Below are positions 29,201 to 37,535 of a stretch of DNA of 64,000 nt, one piece after another. Source of the stretch: DASPKM01 sp035628135 (GTDB taxonomy: Bacteria > Bacteroidota > Bacteroidia > Chitinophagales > Chitinophagaceae); the NCBI GenBank assembly GCA_035628135.1, contig DASPKM010000010.1, positions 1,116,001-1,180,000 on the forward strand, given 5' to 3'. The notes under the pieces were generated by a model. The model was not told the origin of the DNA and ran no database searches. It saw only the letters and a list, made by a program, of their open reading frames with translations. Each line of letters begins with the position of its first letter. Position 1 is the first letter of the stretch. A program made the translations under genes and the position numbers.

Positions 29201-30675
29201 AAGCTGATGTGCTTTTGATCACGCGGACGTATAAACGAAGCTTCGCCTATCCACGTGCCTTTCTCGAACAATTGTTTTAATATGGCATCGCGTGAAGTGT
29301 TGTGGTATTGCAGGGTAACGAAGTCCTGGATCTTATGGCCTATCAGTTCCTGCGCGCTGAAACCGTATAGTTTTTCAGCGGCGGGGTTACAGCTCATGAT
29401 ATTCATCTCCAGGTCGCCGCCCAATATCGCATCGTACACATTTTCTGTAAGATTGGCAAGGTAGCGGTTTCTTTCGCTGATCAATTTTTTCTCAGTAATG
29501 TCGCGCTGGGTACCCCAGGCTCTTTTAAGATAGCCATCTTCCACTATGCCCACCAGGTTATTCACGAAGTAACGCGGATTGCCCTGTTGATCGAACTCGA
29601 GCGATTCTGCATCGCTTAGCCGGTAACCATTGCGGATGAAGCTGCGTAGGAATTCGATATTGCGTGGATTATTGAAGTCGAGCAATTCATCCAGCCGCGA
29701 TCCGATCAGTTCCGAAGAAACATCGTACCCGTGCATGGCGGCCATGTTGTCGTTGCATTCGGCCAAAAATCCATGCTGGCGGATATGGTCGATGATGGCC
29801 TCTTCGTCCAGGGTAACCGGCACAGGCATTGAAAGCTCATACCGCCAAATGGCCTCCGAGCTTTGCCCGATAAACACGCGGTATCTTTCTTCGCTGGCGT
29901 GAAGCGCATCTTCGACATATTTTCTTTCGGTAATATCCCTCGAAACACAAATGATGCTTACCGGTTCACCGGCCTTGTTGGTAATAAGGCTGGCCGAGGT
30001 GCTGTACCATAAATAAGAATTATCTTTTTGACGAAAGCGGAAGCAAATATTGCGCATTACCAGCCTTTGCAGCACTACCTTGGCCATGGCATCGTAGCAA
30101 ATGTCCAGGTCATCGGGGTGAATGAATTGCCCCCAGTGCTTTGCAAATACGTCGCTGGTATTGTAGCCGGTGAGCCGGGTAAACTCCGGGGTCATGTACA
30201 CGATATTGCCTTCCAGGTCCAACTTGAAAATGGCTTCTACCACGTTCTGCAATATCTCGCTCTGCTCGCTGCTGTCCGGCGCCCGGTCGCTGGTTTCCAC
30301 GCCTTCTTCGCTAATATCGGTGCCGATGCATTGAATGTAAGCAGGGGCGCCGGTTTCGTCGGGAAGGGCCGTAAGCTCGAGCCGGCTGCGGTAAAGGTGA
30401 CCATTAGACGAAGGATGCCTGACCTCGACCGCTACAGGTTTGCCTGCGCAACGGATACAGTCGGACGCGGCCTGCTGATAAAGCTCCAGATCGTCTGCAT
30501 ACACAATATTGATCACCGGAATGTTCGTGAAGTCGGAATGGAGGTAGCTGAATTTTTTGCTGAAGAGGGGATTGACGTACCTATATCTACCTTCCAGGTC
30601 AGTTACTGTGTAATAGAACTGACTGGAACGCTTGAAAAATTCCACGATGTTTTGTGCATAGGATATCATTTCCAC
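23278..30675 (-). CDS. Giant cytoplasmic multi-PAS/GAF sensor histidine kinase
   Basis: 2465 aa in one open frame, with no signal peptide or membrane helix, so a soluble sensor. Reading through it I count about 15 PAS/PAC units (roughly 8-120, 137-260, 265-395, 400-520, 525-645, 650-775, 780-900, 905-1030, 1030-1155, 1155-1275, 1465-1585, 1590-1710, 1720-1840, 1840-1960, 2135-2250) and two GAF domains (~1280-1450 and ~1960-2130). Each PAS ends in the PAC-type phrase 'DITERK/DITDTK/DITSRK'. The output is a HisKA_3 dimerisation helix with the phospho-His in KELHDNINQILSTTK and an HATPase (DGKGFDSTKTKKGVGLNNI). Several PAS units are near repeats of each other (for example units 4 and 5), pointing to internal duplication. 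Paired with the NarL regulator 19 bp downstream. Confidence 0.93.
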   Translation of the reverse strand: MEMISYAQNIVEFFKRSSQFYYTVTDLEGRYRYVNPLFSKKFSYLHSDFTNIPVINIVYADDLELYQQAASDCIRCAGKPVAVEVRHPSSNGHLYRSRLELTALPDETGAPAYIQCIGTDISEEGVETSDRAPDSSEQSEILQNVVEAIFKLDLEGNIVYMTPEFTRLTGYNTSDVFAKHWGQFIHPDDLDICYDAMAKVVLQRLVMRNICFRFRQKDNSYLWYSTSASLITNKAGEPVSIICVSRDITERKYVEDALHASEERYRVFIGQSSEAIWRYELSMPVPVTLDEEAIIDHIRQHGFLAECNDNMAAMHGYDVSSELIGSRLDELLDFNNPRNIEFLRSFIRNGYRLSDAESLEFDQQGNPRYFVNNLVGIVEDGYLKRAWGTQRDITEKKLISERNRYLANLTENVYDAILGGDLEMNIMSCNPAAEKLYGFSAQELIGHKIQDFVTLQYHNTSRDAILKQLFEKGTWIGEASFIRPRDQKHISFLSTISVIKDTNGKPTGFVAINKDITDTKLALEKVTYLAKLVENTTDVLTSADLEFRVVTWNKAAEKVYGITAEQVIGKNIRDFMVLHYQDSSREEVRRILLETGEWRGEMYFTRPTDGKHITLLMNFATQRDDAGNPSGYIIGGTDITERKEAELRIKESEERFRLVADSAPVMMWMCDTDNRTNYVNKPWQRFTGHTAEEMLGRGWSSVVHPEDVQKSTQEFDECFLKREPVRLVYRLRRTDNTYRWVLDIGVPRLLDDGTFLGYIGSVIDIHDQKLKEDQLRYQANILENVSDGVVITDLEFKVLSWNSVAEELFGIAPSQAIGEKLTRLVEFDYGALTFKDVLEEFDRKGRWKGEVSFINRKGEKKYLLNTVSLISDEEGHSVSVMIVGSDISELKKAEEQLQQSELFYRNLIGNSLDGILLTNREGNITFSAPSLKNILGYESEDVIGKNIFAFVHPDDIALAFDRFHGKLLDGGNPEYVVIRLLKSNNEWLWCMVRGHNLLDNPQVGSFVVYLHDDSLRKKAEDELIESERRLRTAQQIAGLGYMEVEPHGKLYCSAEMQQVMAIPEEEMPADLPSFLGMIHPADRKKVRDDVEAAFDSGTSFENEFRIEPDELREKIIQSIGWMVHEPESGKSILKITIQDVTNIRSAQLALRTSESRFRSLFEHSLDGILLTQPGGAVKSANPAICQMLGYTREEILEQKRRDIFDFNDPQFSRIVETKDENGRFKGELALVHKSGRKIPCEISSVLFRDSEGRAYHSTIIRDITRQKEAELQLKKREAVLSGIAEATNNLIIEEELDTSINYSIELIGKIVGADRVYIFANHADEDGRQFTSQRYEWCAENIIPQADKPSSVNVPFADFMDVLQQLSDNKPFTAFVNQVENEKLKKRWQAQHNVSMLILPIFMQGRLWGFVGFDECHYERVWQNWEIDILKVFGSSLAGAIERKKAEHELSRTNERLNIAIEDLNKIMDYSQDVICSFDDKGRFMQVSAASLRIWGYHPREVIGRNIREFILPEDIINTAALIDRMKAGESVSTNFENHFKRKDGSLVTLDWSAYWYEKERIAFCVARDITLQKEIEQQLIASETRFRSFMDNSPAAAWICDEEGRYVYLNKFLATHVLPEGFNSIGKTLFELYPAEFANLYHSNNLQVLKQNGPLEAVEKGIRGDGTPVMFLVYKFPVLIGPGQRGIGGVAIDITDKMKAEEALRTSEQNLKAIFSSTRDAFFLVDKNLKLISYNPIAAELYALYTEGGHIDDCEDLLQLLPPERQVVLKKHVENALKGHPLEYEVQYDFGGQPIWFNMVMQPVIGAKGEVDAVCATITNITSKKIAEQKIKETAEQLTNIMETISDGMFILDKDLVVQYMNKAAEKLLRVDRKEVAGTGKDLKVLGNIVKMDPASFVHYYKKALRDQKALHFEKYFEAMQTWFEIDAYPVGDGLTIYFRDITARKRQEMTLSLEKKVLEMNAMPQSSLASTVSAFLKGLEYIYQGMICSVMLQENQTIKPLAAPSIPPEYNKEVDGLPIGPNMGSCGTAMFLKKPVYVSDIATDPLWEHGKKTALQFNLRACWSIPIINAHDEVLASFAIYYNEPKEPLEYERKAIDRAADILRVIIENKQAEEHIRVTNQRYHFVTKATNEAIWDLDLVTNKMYWAEGYYILFGYDPSSASGSLEQSHQRIHPQDLKRIKASLQNFLRRKTKTRWEDEYRYRKADGTYAYVVDKAFLIADNEGRPKRMIGSMQDITSRKELEQRLIEQEIGKQKMLTQATIDGQEKERKEIGKELHDNINQILSTTKLYLDLAQHSAEGSTAEMIGVSSKSIMEAINEIRKLSRSLVPPTLGDLGLIESIKDLCEAFTNMQTFNIEFTHRNIKEKQLADNQKLMLFRIIQEQTNNIVKHAKARNVKITLKAARGWLTLEITDDGKGFDSTKTKKGVGLNNIISRAELFNGSVEIITAPGNGCKVKVTIPVKY

Positions 30676-30800
30676 TCGGTTGCATAGTTAAGGCCGGGGG
30701 TAAGGATTCTGGAAGACTATAACGATTTAAAATTAAGATTAATACAATTCCACCATCTGGAATGCAGAAAAATTTCAGGCCCCTTAATGGTAAACCCTTA

Positions 30801-32153
30801 CTAATTGGTTTTAGCCACTGTTAACCAGCTACCTAACATAGTACAGGTCCGGTAATCCTGGTCGATCATGATGTAGTATGTGGGAATCTGTTTCTTGAAC
30901 CATTTTTCTATGGCTTCCTCTTTTTTGATCTCGATGGCGCGTTGGGCTATGCGGTTGTAATCGTCTTTTAGATTTTCCCTGTGCGGTTCGGTCCTTGTTT
31001 TCAGGTAAGCGATGCGTACGCCTTTGCGGCCCCTTTCGTCGGTAAAGGCGGTCGGCTGGGAATATTCACCCACTTTCATGTTTTGCAGCAGCATTACTAC
31101 GTCCTTGTCCAGTTCGTCGATGGTGCAGTAGTTGCCGTTGCGGCATTGGCGAAGGCCCCCGGTAAACTTGGCGGTTTCATCGTCGCTGTATTTGGCCACT
31201 GCTTCGCCAAAGTTCATGGTGCCTGCAATGAGCTTTGCCCTTACTGAATCCAGTCTCTTGATCGCTTCGTCTATCTCATCCTGTGTAACCTGCGGTATTT
31301 TCAGGATGTGCCTGATGGTGGCGTCGTCGCCTGCGCGGCTTTCCATTTTAATAATGTGGTAGCCGAATTTTGTTTTTATCACCGGTGAAATCTGTCCTTC
31401 CTTTAAGCGGAAAGCCGCTGCCAGGAATGTAGGATCCCATTGTTTTTCATTGCGGTTGATGGCATATTCGCCGCCACGGTCCTTGCTGCCCGGGTCATCG
31501 GAATACAGGGAAGCCAGGGCTTCAAAACGGCGTGAACCGGATTCCACCTGTTTTTTGAAGTCATTTAACTGGTCAATGGCCAGCTTTTCAATATCACGGC
31601 TCGCCTTGGGGAATACGACAATCTCTCCCAATTCCAACTCAGACTCATAAAAAGGCAGGCTGTCCTTTGGGATCTTGTCGAAGTAAGCCTTCACTTCGTT
31701 GGGGGTGATCTTTACGCTTTCAACCACCTTGTTGCGCATGGCTTCTGCCAGCTTGCGCTCCCGGAAGGGCTGGCGGAAATCTTCTTTCAATTGGTAGATG
31801 GTGCGGCCTGCAATCTGCTCCAATGCTTCTTTGGTACCGTAGGCCTGGATAAAGCCGCGGATCTGGTTATCGAGCAGGGCCTCGATCTCTTCTTCAGATA
31901 CAACAATGGAATCTTTCTCGGCTTGCAGCACCAGTGCTTTTTGCGCCAATGCCTGTTGAATGATGAAGCATTCCGCGTCCGGCGGTATTTCCTGCCCCTG
32001 CCGTTTTGCGTCGAGGATGGCATTGGTAATGTCCGACTTAAGGATGATCTTGTCGCCTACTATTCCCACGATCTTATCGGCTACTACAGGGCGTTGCGCA
32101 AGCGCAGCTATCGTGCAAATGACGGCGGAAAATAATACGAGAATTCGCTTCAT
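30801..32153 (-). CDS. surA: Periplasmic peptidyl-prolyl isomerase/chaperone, SurA type
   Basis: 450 aa. Signal peptide 1-19 (ILVLFSAVICTIAALAQ). SurA_N chaperone domain ~20-165 (DKIVGIVGDKIILKSDI; QALAQKALVLQAEKD). Two parvulin modules follow: ~170-285 (LASLYSDDPGSKDRGGEYA, GQISPVIKTKFGYHIIKM) and ~285-390 (FGEAVAKYSDDETAKFTGGL, VGEYSQPTAFTDERG). The family escorts outer-membrane proteins through the periplasm, consistent with the barrel-rich gene content here. A -7-like box TACTTTTG lies at 32170-32177 on the minus strand, ~17 bp before the ATG. It is downstream of infB on the same strand but separated by a hairpin. Confidence 0.9.
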   Translation of the reverse strand: MKRILVLFSAVICTIAALAQRPVVADKIVGIVGDKIILKSDITNAILDAKRQGQEIPPDAECFIIQQALAQKALVLQAEKDSIVVSEEEIEALLDNQIRGFIQAYGTKEALEQIAGRTIYQLKEDFRQPFRERKLAEAMRNKVVESVKITPNEVKAYFDKIPKDSLPFYESELELGEIVVFPKASRDIEKLAIDQLNDFKKQVESGSRRFEALASLYSDDPGSKDRGGEYAINRNEKQWDPTFLAAAFRLKEGQISPVIKTKFGYHIIKMESRAGDDATIRHILKIPQVTQDEIDEAIKRLDSVRAKLIAGTMNFGEAVAKYSDDETAKFTGGLRQCRNGNYCTIDELDKDVVMLLQNMKVGEYSQPTAFTDERGRKGVRIAYLKTRTEPHRENLKDDYNRIAQRAIEIKKEEAIEKWFKKQIPTYYIMIDQDYRTCTMLGSWLTVAKTN

Positions 32154-32240
32154 ACCGGAAAGTTATCTTCAAAAGTATTCAAGGGGCCGGAAACGGCTAG
32201 GTGTTTAACAAAGGTTTAATTCGGAAAGGTCTAAACTACA

Positions 32241-32262
32241 GGCACAAGGTTTCCCCTGTGCC
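32241..32262 (-). terminator. Hairpin after infB, possible terminator
   Basis: GGCACA (32241-32246) / TGTGCC (32257-32262) stem, 10-nt loop; no clear T-run on the minus strand, so termination is uncertain. Located 17 bp past the infB stop. Confidence 0.4.
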
Positions 32263-32278
32263 CTGGTAGCATGTGATT

Positions 32279-35182
32279 TTACAAAGTCCTTTTAACTTCT
32301 TCTTCCTCAAACGCCTCTACTATATCGCCCACTTTAATGTCGTTATAATTTTTAATGGTAAGACCGCATTCCATGCCGGACACTACTTCCTTCACATCGT
32401 CCTTGAAACGCTTCAGCGAAGCCAGTTCGGTTGAAGCGCCCTCGCCGGTGGGGTATACCACGATGCCGTCGCGGATAATGCGGATCTTGTTGTTGCGGCT
32501 GATCTTGCCATCCAGCACAAAGCAGCCGGCAACGGTTGCCTTGTCGAACTTGAACACGTTGCGCACTTCCACATTGGCCACGATCTTCTCCTGGATCTTG
32601 GGCTCCAACATACCTTCCATCGCGCTCTTGATCTCTTCGATGGCGTTGTAAATGATGGAGTACAGCTTGATCTCCACACCCTCGTTCTCGGCCAGCTTGT
32701 TTGCCTGGGACGAAGGACGCACGTTGAAACCAACGATCACCGCATCGGAGGCGGTAGCCAGCAACACATCGCTTTCGGTAATGGCGCCTACGGCCTTGTG
32801 CACCACGGCAATAGCCACTTCGTCGGTAGACAGTTTCTGCAGGGAGTCGCTCAGTGCTTCTACGGAACCGTCCACGTCACCCTTGATGATAAGGTTGAGC
32901 TGTTTGAAATTGCCCAATGCCAGGCGTCGGCCGATCTCGTCGAGCGTAATGTGCTTTTTGGTGCGGATGCCTTGTTCGCGCAGGATCTGTGCACGGCGGT
33001 TGGCTACTTCCTTGGCGTCCGACTCGTCTTCGTACACGCGGAATTTTTCACCGGCCTGTGGCGCTCCATTCAATCCGAGTATTACCGCGGGAGAAGCAGG
33101 GGGTGCCTGATCCATCTTTTGCTGACGCTCGTTGAACATAGCTTTTACACGTCCGTAGTATTGTCCCGATACCACCAGGTCGCCTAATTTCAGCGTTCCG
33201 TTCTGCACCAGCAGTGTGGCAACATAACCGCGGCCCTTATCAAGCGAGGCTTCGATAATGGTGCCGGAAGCTTCGCGGTTAGGATTGGCGCGCAGGTTAA
33301 GCAGCTCGGCTTCGAGCAATATTTTTTCGAGCAGCAGGTCAACATTCAGTCCCTGCTTGGCTGAAATTTCCTGGCTTTGGTATTTACCACCCCAGGATTC
33401 CACCAGCAGGTTCATGCCTGCGAGCTGTTCATATATTTTTTGGGGGTTGGCGCCGTCCTTATCGATCTTGTTAATGGCAAAGATCATGGGGACGCCGGCA
33501 GCCTGTGCGTGGCTGATGGCCTCCTTGGTCTGTGGCATCACCGCATCGTCGGCCGCGATTACTATTACTGCAATGTCGGTTACCTTGGCACCACGGGCAC
33601 GCATAGCCGTAAACGCTTCGTGACCGGGAGTATCGAGGAAGCTGATCTCCTTGCCGCTGGGCAATTCTACCTTGTAGGCGCCCACGTGCTGGGTAATGCC
33701 GCCTGCTTCGCCGGCTACTACGTTGGCGCTGCGGATATAGTCGAGCAGCGAGGTTTTACCGTGGTCAACGTGACCCATGATGGTAACAATGGGCGACCTG
33801 GCCTCCAGCTCCGACTCATCATCTTCTTCCACCTCTTCTTCCATTTCGGTTTGCTTCTCCATGTCGATGAATTCTACCTGGAAGCCGAATTCATTCGCCA
33901 CCAATTCTATCACTTCCGCGTCGAGGCGCTGGTTGATGGATACCATCAGGCCGAGGCCCATACATTTGCCGATAACTTCTGCATAGCTTACGTCCATCAG
34001 GTTGGCCAATTCGCTCACGCTGATAAACTCGGTAAGCTGCAGTACGTTATCCTGCAAGCCTTCGCCGCCGCCCTGGTCTGCCATTTCATCTCGGCGTGCG
34101 CGGCGGTACTTTGCCTTGAGGCTTTTACCTCTTCCGCCCGCTCCGGCCAGCTTAGCCTGTGTTTCGCGGATCTTATTCTGAATTTCTTTTTGATCGATTT
34201 CCTTGTCGGCCTGCCTGCGCGGGTCGGCTGCGCCCCTGCGATGGTCGCCGCGTTGCGGGCGTTGGTGTTGGTCCCTGCGGAATCCTGTTCCACCGCCACC
34301 TTGCCTGTTGCCATCACGGTTTTGCTGGGTGCTGCCTTCGCGGTTTTGTGGGTTAAAGGCGGGCCTTTGCTGTTGCTGGGGCGGGCGGGCGTCCTGTTTC
34401 TTTTCGATGGGAATGCGCTTGCGCTTCCGTTTTTCCTCATTGGGTTTTGGACGCGTATCGTTGTCGGCCGGCAGTTGGATCTTGCCCAATATTTTGGGGC
34501 CTTCCAGTTTATCGGCCTTGATATTTTCGATTGCCGGTGATTCGGGTTCAACAACTTCCTGTTCGGGTTGTGTTACTTCCTGCACCTGCGGCGCGGGTTC
34601 TTCTGCTTTGGCAACCGGTTCCGGAGCAGTTTCCTTTTCTTCTTTTTTGATTTCGGGCTTGTCTTTTTTGCCCGCGCCTTTCTTAGGACGGGTTGACGAA
34701 TCCACGGTAGACAGGTCGATCTTTTTCACCACCTTGGGCCCTTCGATCTCAGGGGTTTCTACCCTGGCCACTTCGGGTTCTTCGGGCTCCGGCTGCGCAG
34801 GGGGTTGTTCCACTACGGGCGGGGGTTGCTCTGCAACGACCGGCTCGGGCTGCTTCGTTTCCTTTTCCTCTTTTTTGGGCTCGGGCTTTTCTTCCTCGAC
34901 CGGTTTTTTGGTTTCTTTCTTGAAGAGCGGTTCTTCTTCTTTTTTCTTGCGGGCCTCCACGCTTCCTTTAGGCAGATCTATCTGGTCGCTTTTAAGTTTG
35001 GCGACCTTATCGTTCTGGAACTCTGTCTGAAGGGCGCGGTACATTTCTTCCGTAAGCTTAGCGGTAGGCTTCAGATCATCTCTGCTAAATCCCTTGCCAG
35101 CCAGAAAGTCCACCAGGGTATCTTTACCGATGTTGAACTCTTTGGCCGCGGCCATTAAACGTGGTGTTGAAATTTCTGCCAT
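32279..35182 (-). CDS. infB: Translation initiation factor IF-2
   Basis: 967 aa. Binds fMet-tRNA and the 30S subunit and drives 70S formation using GTP. IF2_N-type helix bundle at residues ~1-60 ([20 protein letters not shown]), then a long Pro/Glu/Lys-rich and Gln/Arg-rich linker (~70-365) as in other Bacteroidota IF-2, and the conserved G domain with [14 protein letters not shown] (G1), DTPGHEAFT (G3), NKIDKDGAN (G4). Domains II-IV follow to the end ([34 protein letters not shown]). Part of the rimP-nusA-infB cluster. Its high GC, low-complexity linker makes long antisense frames that are not genes. Confidence 0.97.
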   Translation of the reverse strand: MAEISTPRLMAAAKEFNIGKDTLVDFLAGKGFSRDDLKPTAKLTEEMYRALQTEFQNDKVAKLKSDQIDLPKGSVEARKKKEEEPLFKKETKKPVEEEKPEPKKEEKETKQPEPVVAEQPPPVVEQPPAQPEPEEPEVARVETPEIEGPKVVKKIDLSTVDSSTRPKKGAGKKDKPEIKKEEKETAPEPVAKAEEPAPQVQEVTQPEQEVVEPESPAIENIKADKLEGPKILGKIQLPADNDTRPKPNEEKRKRKRIPIEKKQDARPPQQQQRPAFNPQNREGSTQQNRDGNRQGGGGTGFRRDQHQRPQRGDHRRGAADPRRQADKEIDQKEIQNKIRETQAKLAGAGGRGKSLKAKYRRARRDEMADQGGGEGLQDNVLQLTEFISVSELANLMDVSYAEVIGKCMGLGLMVSINQRLDAEVIELVANEFGFQVEFIDMEKQTEMEEEVEEDDESELEARSPIVTIMGHVDHGKTSLLDYIRSANVVAGEAGGITQHVGAYKVELPSGKEISFLDTPGHEAFTAMRARGAKVTDIAVIVIAADDAVMPQTKEAISHAQAAGVPMIFAINKIDKDGANPQKIYEQLAGMNLLVESWGGKYQSQEISAKQGLNVDLLLEKILLEAELLNLRANPNREASGTIIEASLDKGRGYVATLLVQNGTLKLGDLVVSGQYYGRVKAMFNERQQKMDQAPPASPAVILGLNGAPQAGEKFRVYEDESDAKEVANRRAQILREQGIRTKKHITLDEIGRRLALGNFKQLNLIIKGDVDGSVEALSDSLQKLSTDEVAIAVVHKAVGAITESDVLLATASDAVIVGFNVRPSSQANKLAENEGVEIKLYSIIYNAIEEIKSAMEGMLEPKIQEKIVANVEVRNVFKFDKATVAGCFVLDGKISRNNKIRIIRDGIVVYPTGEGASTELASLKRFKDDVKEVVSGMECGLTIKNYNDIKVGDIVEAFEEEEVKRTL

Positions 35183-35269
35183 ATCTTTTTCCTGCTACGG
35201 GCCGTGATTTTGTTTGCCCGCAGTTTCAAACTTATTTAAACAGTTAAATCAGTTTATTTACTAATTCAT

Positions 35270-36517
35270 CTATTCTTTTTCAAATTCCGCCTGCAGGACC
35301 TTCCTGATATCCTGGATGGTTTCTTTTTCCAGGTCGGTGCGCCTTTCCAGTTCTTCTGCTGTCAGCACCAGCACGCTGCGGGCGGTATCGCAACCGATGC
35401 GTTTCAGCTCTTCGATGATCCAGGTATCTATTTCATCGGTGAACTCGTCCAGGCTGATGTCAAATTCCTCTTCTTCACCCTCGTTATCGCGGAACACGTC
35501 GATGGAAAATCCCGTTAATTCCTGTGCCAGCTTAATGTTTACGCCTTTTCTGCCAATGGCCAGCGAAACCTGGTCGGGCTTAAGGTATACGTCAACATGT
35601 TTGCCCTCGTTGTCGAGGTCCATGCTGGTGATTTTGGCGGGGGTCAATGAGCGCTGGATCAGTAATTGGATGTTATTGGTCCAGTTGATTACGTCGATGT
35701 TTTCGTTTTTCAGTTCGCGCACGATGCCGTGGATGCGGCTTCCTTTCATGCCCACACAGGCGCCTACTGGGTCGATGCGATCATCGTAGGATTCAACGGC
35801 TACCTTGGCCCTTTCTCCCGGATCGCGAACTATTTTACGGATAACAATCAATCCATCGAATATTTCCGGCACCTCAATTTCCAGCAATTTAGCCAGGAAA
35901 TCCGGTGAAGTGCGGGAAAGTATGATTACAGGCGTATTATTTTTTAATTCTACTTTTTTTACCACTGCGCGGATATTCTCCCCTTTTTTGAAATAATCCT
36001 GGGGTATTTGCTCCGACTTGGGCAGGATCAGTTCGCTTCCTTCTTCATCGAGCAGCAATATCTCCTTTTTCCAGACTTGATACACTTCGGCACTTACGAT
36101 TTCTCCTACGCGGTCGCCGTATTTTTTTACGAGCACGTTCTTTTTAAGGTCGCTGATGCGGCTGGCCAGGGTTTGTTTGGCGGCCAGGATGGCGCGGCGG
36201 CCGAAGTCCATGATGTCTATTTCTTCGTAGAGGTCTTCGCCTACTTCAAAGTCGGGCTCGATCTTAATGGCGTCGGTATAGGCTATTTCGGCGAGCGGGT
36301 CCATTACCTGGCCATCTTCCACGATGGTGCGCCTGCGCATGATCTCAAGGTCGCCTTTTTCGGCGTTTACGATCACGTCGAAATTTTCATCGCTGCCGTA
36401 TTTTTTGCGCAACAGGGTTTTGAATACGTCTTCCACCACTTTCATCATTGTTGGGCGGTCGATATTTTCTGCTTCCTTAAAATCCTGGAAGGCTTCAATC
36501 AAATTGATACTTGCCAT
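35270..36517 (-). CDS. nusA: Transcription termination/antitermination factor NusA
   Basis: 415 aa. N-terminal RNA-polymerase-binding domain ~1-130, S1 RNA-binding domain ~130-200 (DRVGEIVSAEVYQVWKKEI), and two KH domains ~205-345 (DPGERAKVAVESYDDRIDPVGACVGMKGSRI is the NusA signature, split here by position). A short C-terminal helix-hairpin region (ELKRIGCDTARSVLVLTAEEL) replaces the acidic repeats of E. coli NusA, as usual in this phylum. Lies between rimP and infB with 30-90 bp gaps; the cluster is presumably one transcript. Confidence 0.97.
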   Translation of the reverse strand: MASINLIEAFQDFKEAENIDRPTMMKVVEDVFKTLLRKKYGSDENFDVIVNAEKGDLEIMRRRTIVEDGQVMDPLAEIAYTDAIKIEPDFEVGEDLYEEIDIMDFGRRAILAAKQTLASRISDLKKNVLVKKYGDRVGEIVSAEVYQVWKKEILLLDEEGSELILPKSEQIPQDYFKKGENIRAVVKKVELKNNTPVIILSRTSPDFLAKLLEIEVPEIFDGLIVIRKIVRDPGERAKVAVESYDDRIDPVGACVGMKGSRIHGIVRELKNENIDVINWTNNIQLLIQRSLTPAKITSMDLDNEGKHVDVYLKPDQVSLAIGRKGVNIKLAQELTGFSIDVFRDNEGEEEEFDISLDEFTDEIDTWIIEELKRIGCDTARSVLVLTAEELERRTDLEKETIQDIRKVLQAEFEKE

Positions 36518-36547
36518 AAACTATTACGTTTGAGATTCTGGGTCGAA

Positions 36548-37060
36548 CTAAAATACTACCTGAACTTTTGTTGTTTTTATATCTGAAAATAATATGTTGT
36601 GAACGACCAATTCTTTTTTCCTGCCGGGCAATTTCGAGGGCATTCCTGGTTTGCCGGCTGCCTGGTTTTTGCTGCGGGTTTCCTCAATTACCAGGCCGTT
36701 GTCTGTTAATTCGCTCAGTTTTCCTTCCCGCTTGCTACCGTCTTTCAAAAGGATTTCCACCTGCCGGCCGAGGTTTTTTCGATACTGCCGCTGCAGTTTC
36801 AGGGGTTCGTCTACTCCCGGCGAGGATACTTCCAGTGAAAAATCGCCGTCGGGAAAGAGGCCTGCTGTCTCCAACTGTTTGTACAGGTAGCGGTTGTAAT
36901 CCACGCATTTATCGATGGATACGCCAGAATCCGCGTCCAACACCACTTTAATGTTATTGCCTGGCCTGATTTTAAGGTCTACCAGGAAATAGTCCTCGTT
37001 TCCTTCCAGCATGGCCGAAACCATGTTTTCCAGTGTTTCTTGCAGGGATGTGCTATTCAT
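36548..37060 (-). CDS. rimP: Ribosome maturation factor RimP
   Basis: 170 aa from the ATG at 37060. The frame opens at 37108, but those first 16 codons coincide with a stable leader hairpin and almost with the predicted transcription start, so the inner start is preferred. Two-domain RimP: ~1-75 with NIKVVLDADSGVSIDKCVDYNRYLY and FSLEVSSPGVDEPLKLQRQYRKNLG (the conserved SSPG.DRPL-like motif), then an SH3-like C-terminal domain (LKDGSKREGKLSELTDNGLVI). Needed for 30S maturation. First gene of the rimP-nusA-infB cluster. Confidence 0.93.
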   Translation of the reverse strand: MNSTSLQETLENMVSAMLEGNEDYFLVDLKIRPGNNIKVVLDADSGVSIDKCVDYNRYLYKQLETAGLFPDGDFSLEVSSPGVDEPLKLQRQYRKNLGRQVEILLKDGSKREGKLSELTDNGLVIEETRSKNQAAGKPGMPSKLPGRKKELVVHNILFSDIKTTKVQVVF

Positions 37061-37069
37061 CTGATAAAT

Positions 37070-37100
37070 AAAGAAGGGAACGATTTCGTTCCCTTTCTTT
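37070..37100 (-). promoter_or_regulatory. Leader hairpin of the rimP-nusA-infB transcript
   Basis: On the minus strand AAAGAAAGGGAACG pairs with CGTTCCCTTCTTT around an AAAT loop (about 9 perfect base pairs AAGGGAACG/CGTTCCCTT, extended by A-T pairs), followed by ATTTAT. It sits between the predicted start of transcription (~37110) and the rimP ATG (37060), the place for an attenuator or mRNA stabiliser. Confidence 0.6.
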
Positions 37101-37116
37101 TGCTTCATGTCCGGGG

Positions 37117-37149
37117 CAAAGGTAAGAAAAACGGGTAATTCGATCCAAA
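37117..37149 (-). promoter_or_regulatory. Bacteroidota-type promoter of rimP-nusA-infB
   Basis: On the minus strand TTTG (37149-37146), a 21-bp spacer, then TACCTTTG (37124-37117), matching -33 TTTG and -7 TAnnTTTG. Predicted start of transcription near 37110. Confidence 0.7.
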
Positions 37150-37199
37150 TAAAAACTGGGAGGGGAAACAGGGGAAGGAGGAGCAGGCTAAATAGGTGG

Positions 37200-37442
37200 T
37201 TACTTCACCTCTTCAAAATCAATAAAGTCCTTATCAGAGGATGATTTGCTTTTGGGAGCGGGCTCCCGCTGTTGTTGCTGTTGCTGCTGGTTATACTGGT
37301 TCATCCTGTCCTGCATTTGCTGGTTCATGTCCCTAAAGCGTCGGCGTATCTGCCTCGACGTGCGGTAAACAGGAATGATGAAGTCGAAAATAAGCTTGTA
37401 TAATATGACCGCGGCCAGTATGAATAACAAAATCCTGAACAT
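37200..37442 (-). CDS. DUF4834-type small membrane protein
   Basis: 80 aa. One N-terminal transmembrane helix (residues 2-25, FRILLFILAAVILYKLIFDFII), then a basic segment (RTSRQIRRRFRDM), a Gln-rich stretch (QQQQQQQ, residues ~52-60) and an acidic tail (DKDFIDFEEVK). Layout and tail match the short DUF4834 proteins seen only in Bacteroidota; function unknown. Just downstream of the terminator of the PUL, upstream of rimP on the same strand, so not part of either unit for certain. Confidence 0.75.
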   Translation of the reverse strand: MFRILLFILAAVILYKLIFDFIIPVYRTSRQIRRRFRDMNQQMQDRMNQYNQQQQQQQREPAPKSKSSSDKDFIDFEEVK

Positions 37443-37462
37443 AGGCCAAAGTTAAGGAATGC

Positions 37463-37493
37463 GAAAAACAATGCGCGGCCATACGGCCGCGCA
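37463..37493 (-). terminator. Terminator closing the polysaccharide utilisation locus
   Basis: On the minus strand a perfect 9-bp GC-rich stem TGCGCGGCC / GGCCGCGCA (37493-37485, 37480-37472) with a 4-nt loop, followed by TTGTTTTT. Lies 43 bp after the GH3 stop. Confidence 0.8.
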
Positions 37494-37535
37494 AGCGTGC
37501 AAATTGTGAGTTCGTTTGCATTCTGGCTCTATACA

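Noticed and set aside
33377..34540. Long plus-strand open frame (387 codons) opposite infB
   Set aside because: It is antisense to the repetitive, GC-rich IF-2 linker and G domain; its composition mirrors the infB codons and no start signal or domain is present.
34203..35030. Plus-strand Ser/Cys/Gly-rich frame (275 codons)
   Set aside because: Antisense shadow of the Glu/Pro/Lys-rich linker of IF-2.
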